The notes beneath the pieces are model-generated. The model was not told where the DNA came from. It saw only the letters and a program-made list of their open reading frames with translations, and did no database searches. 5,498 nt of DNA from Colimorpha_A sp964630635 (GTDB lineage Bacteria > Bacillota > Clostridia > Oscillospirales > CAG-272), in assembly GCA_964630635.1 (NCBI GenBank), contig CAZVVM010000107.1, positions 1-5,498 on the forward strand. Direction: 5' to 3'. Made by a program: the position numbers and the translations under genes. Each line of letters opens with the position of its first letter. Position 1 is the first letter of the stretch. Below, in pieces: positions 4,376 through 5,498 of the stretch.

Positions 4376-5143
4376 ATGGAACAAAGCATCAAAATCCTCA
4401 TAGCAGACGAAAACAGTGATTTCAGAAGAAGCTGCCGTTCGAATCTTATCGGGCTCGGCTACAAGCGTATTGAAGAGGCGTCGAACGGCGAGGACGCGCT
4501 CTATAAAATCGACAAATTTCATCCCGACGTGGTTCTGACCGACGTGTGGCTCTCGAAGCTCGACTGCACGCAGGTCATTCGCGGTACGTCGCTTCTCGAT
4601 TTCGGGTCGGATACCGCGCCGTCGTTCATCGTTTATTCGGTCGTCAACAACGGTGCGATGTTCGCCGAGGCGACCGAGGCGGGTGCCGATTACTGCATGC
4701 TCCGCCCCTTTGATTACAAGCAGCTTCACGAGCGCATTCTGCGCCTTTCGTCCTCGCGCAGAAAGCCGGGTGCCGTTCGCCGTCAGGATGCCGACATTGA
4801 GACGCAGGTCACGAAGGTAATTCATCAGATAGGCGTTCCCGCGCACATCAAAGGATATCAGTATCTCCGCACCGCGATAATGATGACCGTCGAGGATTCC
4901 GATATTATAAATTCCGTGACCAAGATCCTTTATCCGTCGGTTGCGAAGAAGTACAGTACGACCTCCTCGCGCGTCGAGCGTGCGATCCGCCACGCGATCG
5001 AGGTCGCCTGGGACCGCGGTGACGTCGAAACCCTCAATTCCTACTTCGGATATACGATCCAAAACAACCGCGGAAAGCCGACGAACAGCGAATTTATCGC
5101 TATGATCGCCGATAATTTGAGGTTGTCAAATAAGCTTTCGTGA
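4376..5143 (+). CDS. spo0A: Sporulation response regulator Spo0A
   Basis: The master regulator of sporulation entry, 255 residues (B. subtilis: 267). An N-terminal receiver (about 4-123) precedes a short basic linker (124-141) and the Spo0A C-terminal DNA-binding domain (about 142-255). The latter is nearly unchanged from Bacillus: IGVPAHIKGY (152-161), the recognition helix TTSSRVERAIRHAIEVAW (195-212) and KPTNSEFIAMIAD (234-246). The receiver is divergent: the acidic pair is Asp11-Glu12, phospho-acceptor Asp56 and Ser88 are present, but the conserved Lys is Arg110 (LRPFD) and the usual Pro after the acceptor loop is Ser60. GGAGAG lies nine bases before the ATG. The gene stands alone; in many Clostridia and Bacilli it follows spoIVB. 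It ends at its own terminator. Confidence 0.97.
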   Translation: MEQSIKILIADENSDFRRSCRSNLIGLGYKRIEEASNGEDALYKIDKFHPDVVLTDVWLSKLDCTQVIRGTSLLDFGSDTAPSFIVYSVVNNGAMFAEATEAGADYCMLRPFDYKQLHERILRLSSSRRKPGAVRRQDADIETQVTKVIHQIGVPAHIKGYQYLRTAIMMTVEDSDIINSVTKILYPSVAKKYSTTSSRVERAIRHAIEVAWDRGDVETLNSYFGYTIQNNRGKPTNSEFIAMIADNLRLSNKLS

Positions 5144-5146
5144 ATA

Positions 5147-5179
5147 GAAAAAGCAAGAGCGAAATGCTCTTGCTTTTTT
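5147..5179 (+). terminator. Intrinsic terminator of spo0A
   Basis: Stem AGCAAGAGC (5152-5160), loop GAAAT, GCTCTTGCT (5166-5174) running into a T-run to 5179, preceded by an A-run. It begins a few bases after the TGA. The A-run means it could also stop minus-strand transcription coming from the right. Confidence 0.93.
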
Positions 5180-5200
5180 GTTTAGTCTGTTCGCCGCGTT

Positions 5201-5375
5201 GTTTTACCTTCTCCAGCGGGAGAAGGTGCCTAAGAGGCTTTGCCCAAGACAAAGCCTCAGGCGGATGAGGTGTAGGTTGCGGAACAACCGTATGATAAAG
5301 TGATGTAACATTACACCCGAACACCTCATCCACCACCTTCGGTGGTCCCCCTTCTCCCGCTGGAGAAGGTAAAAC
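5201..5375. repeat. Paired palindromic element 2 (MITE-like)
   Basis: Perfect 26-bp inverted ends (5201-5226 and 5350-5375) share the TTACCTTCTCCAGCGGGAGAA core with element 1. Inside are GGATGAGGTGT (5263-5273) and ACACCTCATCC (5321-5331). The arm hairpins are GAGGCTTTG-cccaaga-CAAAGCCTC (5234-5258) and ACCACC-TTC-GGTGGT (5332-5346), unrelated in sequence to those of element 1 but at the same places. It lies about 20 bases after the spo0A terminator. Confidence 0.87.
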
Positions 5376-5417
5376 AATGCCTCGATTCTTCGGCATATTA
5401 ACCATAGGGGCGACCTC

Positions 5418-5457
5418 GGAACCCCAAAAAACTCGCTTCGCTCATTTTCGGGAACCC
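5418..5457 (-). repeat. GGGGTTCCCC hairpin unit, copy C
   Basis: On the minus strand GGGTTCCCGAAAA, a central GAGCGAAGCGAG, then TTTTTTGGGGTTCC. The stem is CCCGAAAA / TTTTTGGG, keeping the G-T pair at the same place as in copies A and B while AAGC/GCTT has become AAAA/TTTT. The remaining bases to 5498 show no supported feature. Confidence 0.7.
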
Positions 5458-5498
5458 TTGCCTGTGTTCACCCGCGAAATTGCATCACGAACGGGCGG

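Noticed and set aside
3981..4419. Two short plus-strand ORFs between spoIID and spo0A
   Set aside because: The first lies over the repeats, the second runs into the spo0A start region; neither has a ribosome binding site or protein-like composition.
4268..5062. 264-codon minus-strand ORF, longer than spo0A itself
   Set aside because: It is the antisense shadow of spo0A, a common result of the codon bias here; the plus strand encodes an unmistakable Spo0A.
5100..5405. 101-codon minus-strand ORF
   Set aside because: It reads through paired element 2 and the spo0A terminator and consists of repeat translation.

Overview
The window looks like a chromosomal stretch from an endospore-forming, probably gut-associated member of the Clostridia (Oscillospirales or Christensenellales type). 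The reasons are an unmistakable Spo0A, a SpoIID/LytB peptidoglycan hydrolase, an AI-2E/YtvI-like membrane protein, G-rich Shine-Dalgarno sites, and intergenic spaces full of the short palindromic repeats common in uncultured gut Clostridia. The lineage is inferred from content; no 16S or other marker is present.

Layout. Bases 1-531 hold no convincing gene, only a mosaic of hairpin repeats. A cyclophilin-type lipoprotein follows on the minus strand (532-1182), with a strong SigA-type promoter (1211-1239). A second repeat mosaic (1287-1475) leads to an AI-2E family membrane protein on the plus strand (1496-2566). Its downstream spacer has one repeat unit and a bidirectional terminator (2653-2686). 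On the minus strand between 2653 and 2813 lies a compact, complete-looking transcription unit: consensus promoter, GGAGG, a 24-codon ORF and terminator. Back to back with it, a SigE-like promoter drives spoIID (2869-3978). After another repeat mosaic (about 3999-4190) comes spo0A (4376-5143), with a possible 0A box and promoter upstream and a strong terminator downstream. The right end (5201-5498) is again repeats.

How the genes may work together. Spo0A starts sporulation. SpoIID is a SigE-regulon engulfment enzyme in known spore formers. The AI-2E protein resembles the sporulation protein YtvI in general form. Three of the four larger genes may therefore relate to sporulation, but each appears to be transcribed separately, not as one operon. 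The lipoprotein foldase is probably a housekeeping neighbour.

The most notable observations are: (1) the tiny minus-strand unit with a 24-residue ORF; (2) a copy of an intergenic hairpin repeat lying in frame in the linker of spoIID; (3) repeat families whose stems differ in sequence between copies but stay complementary, which points to selection or mechanism acting on structure; and (4) a Spo0A receiver domain with non-standard residues at normally conserved positions.
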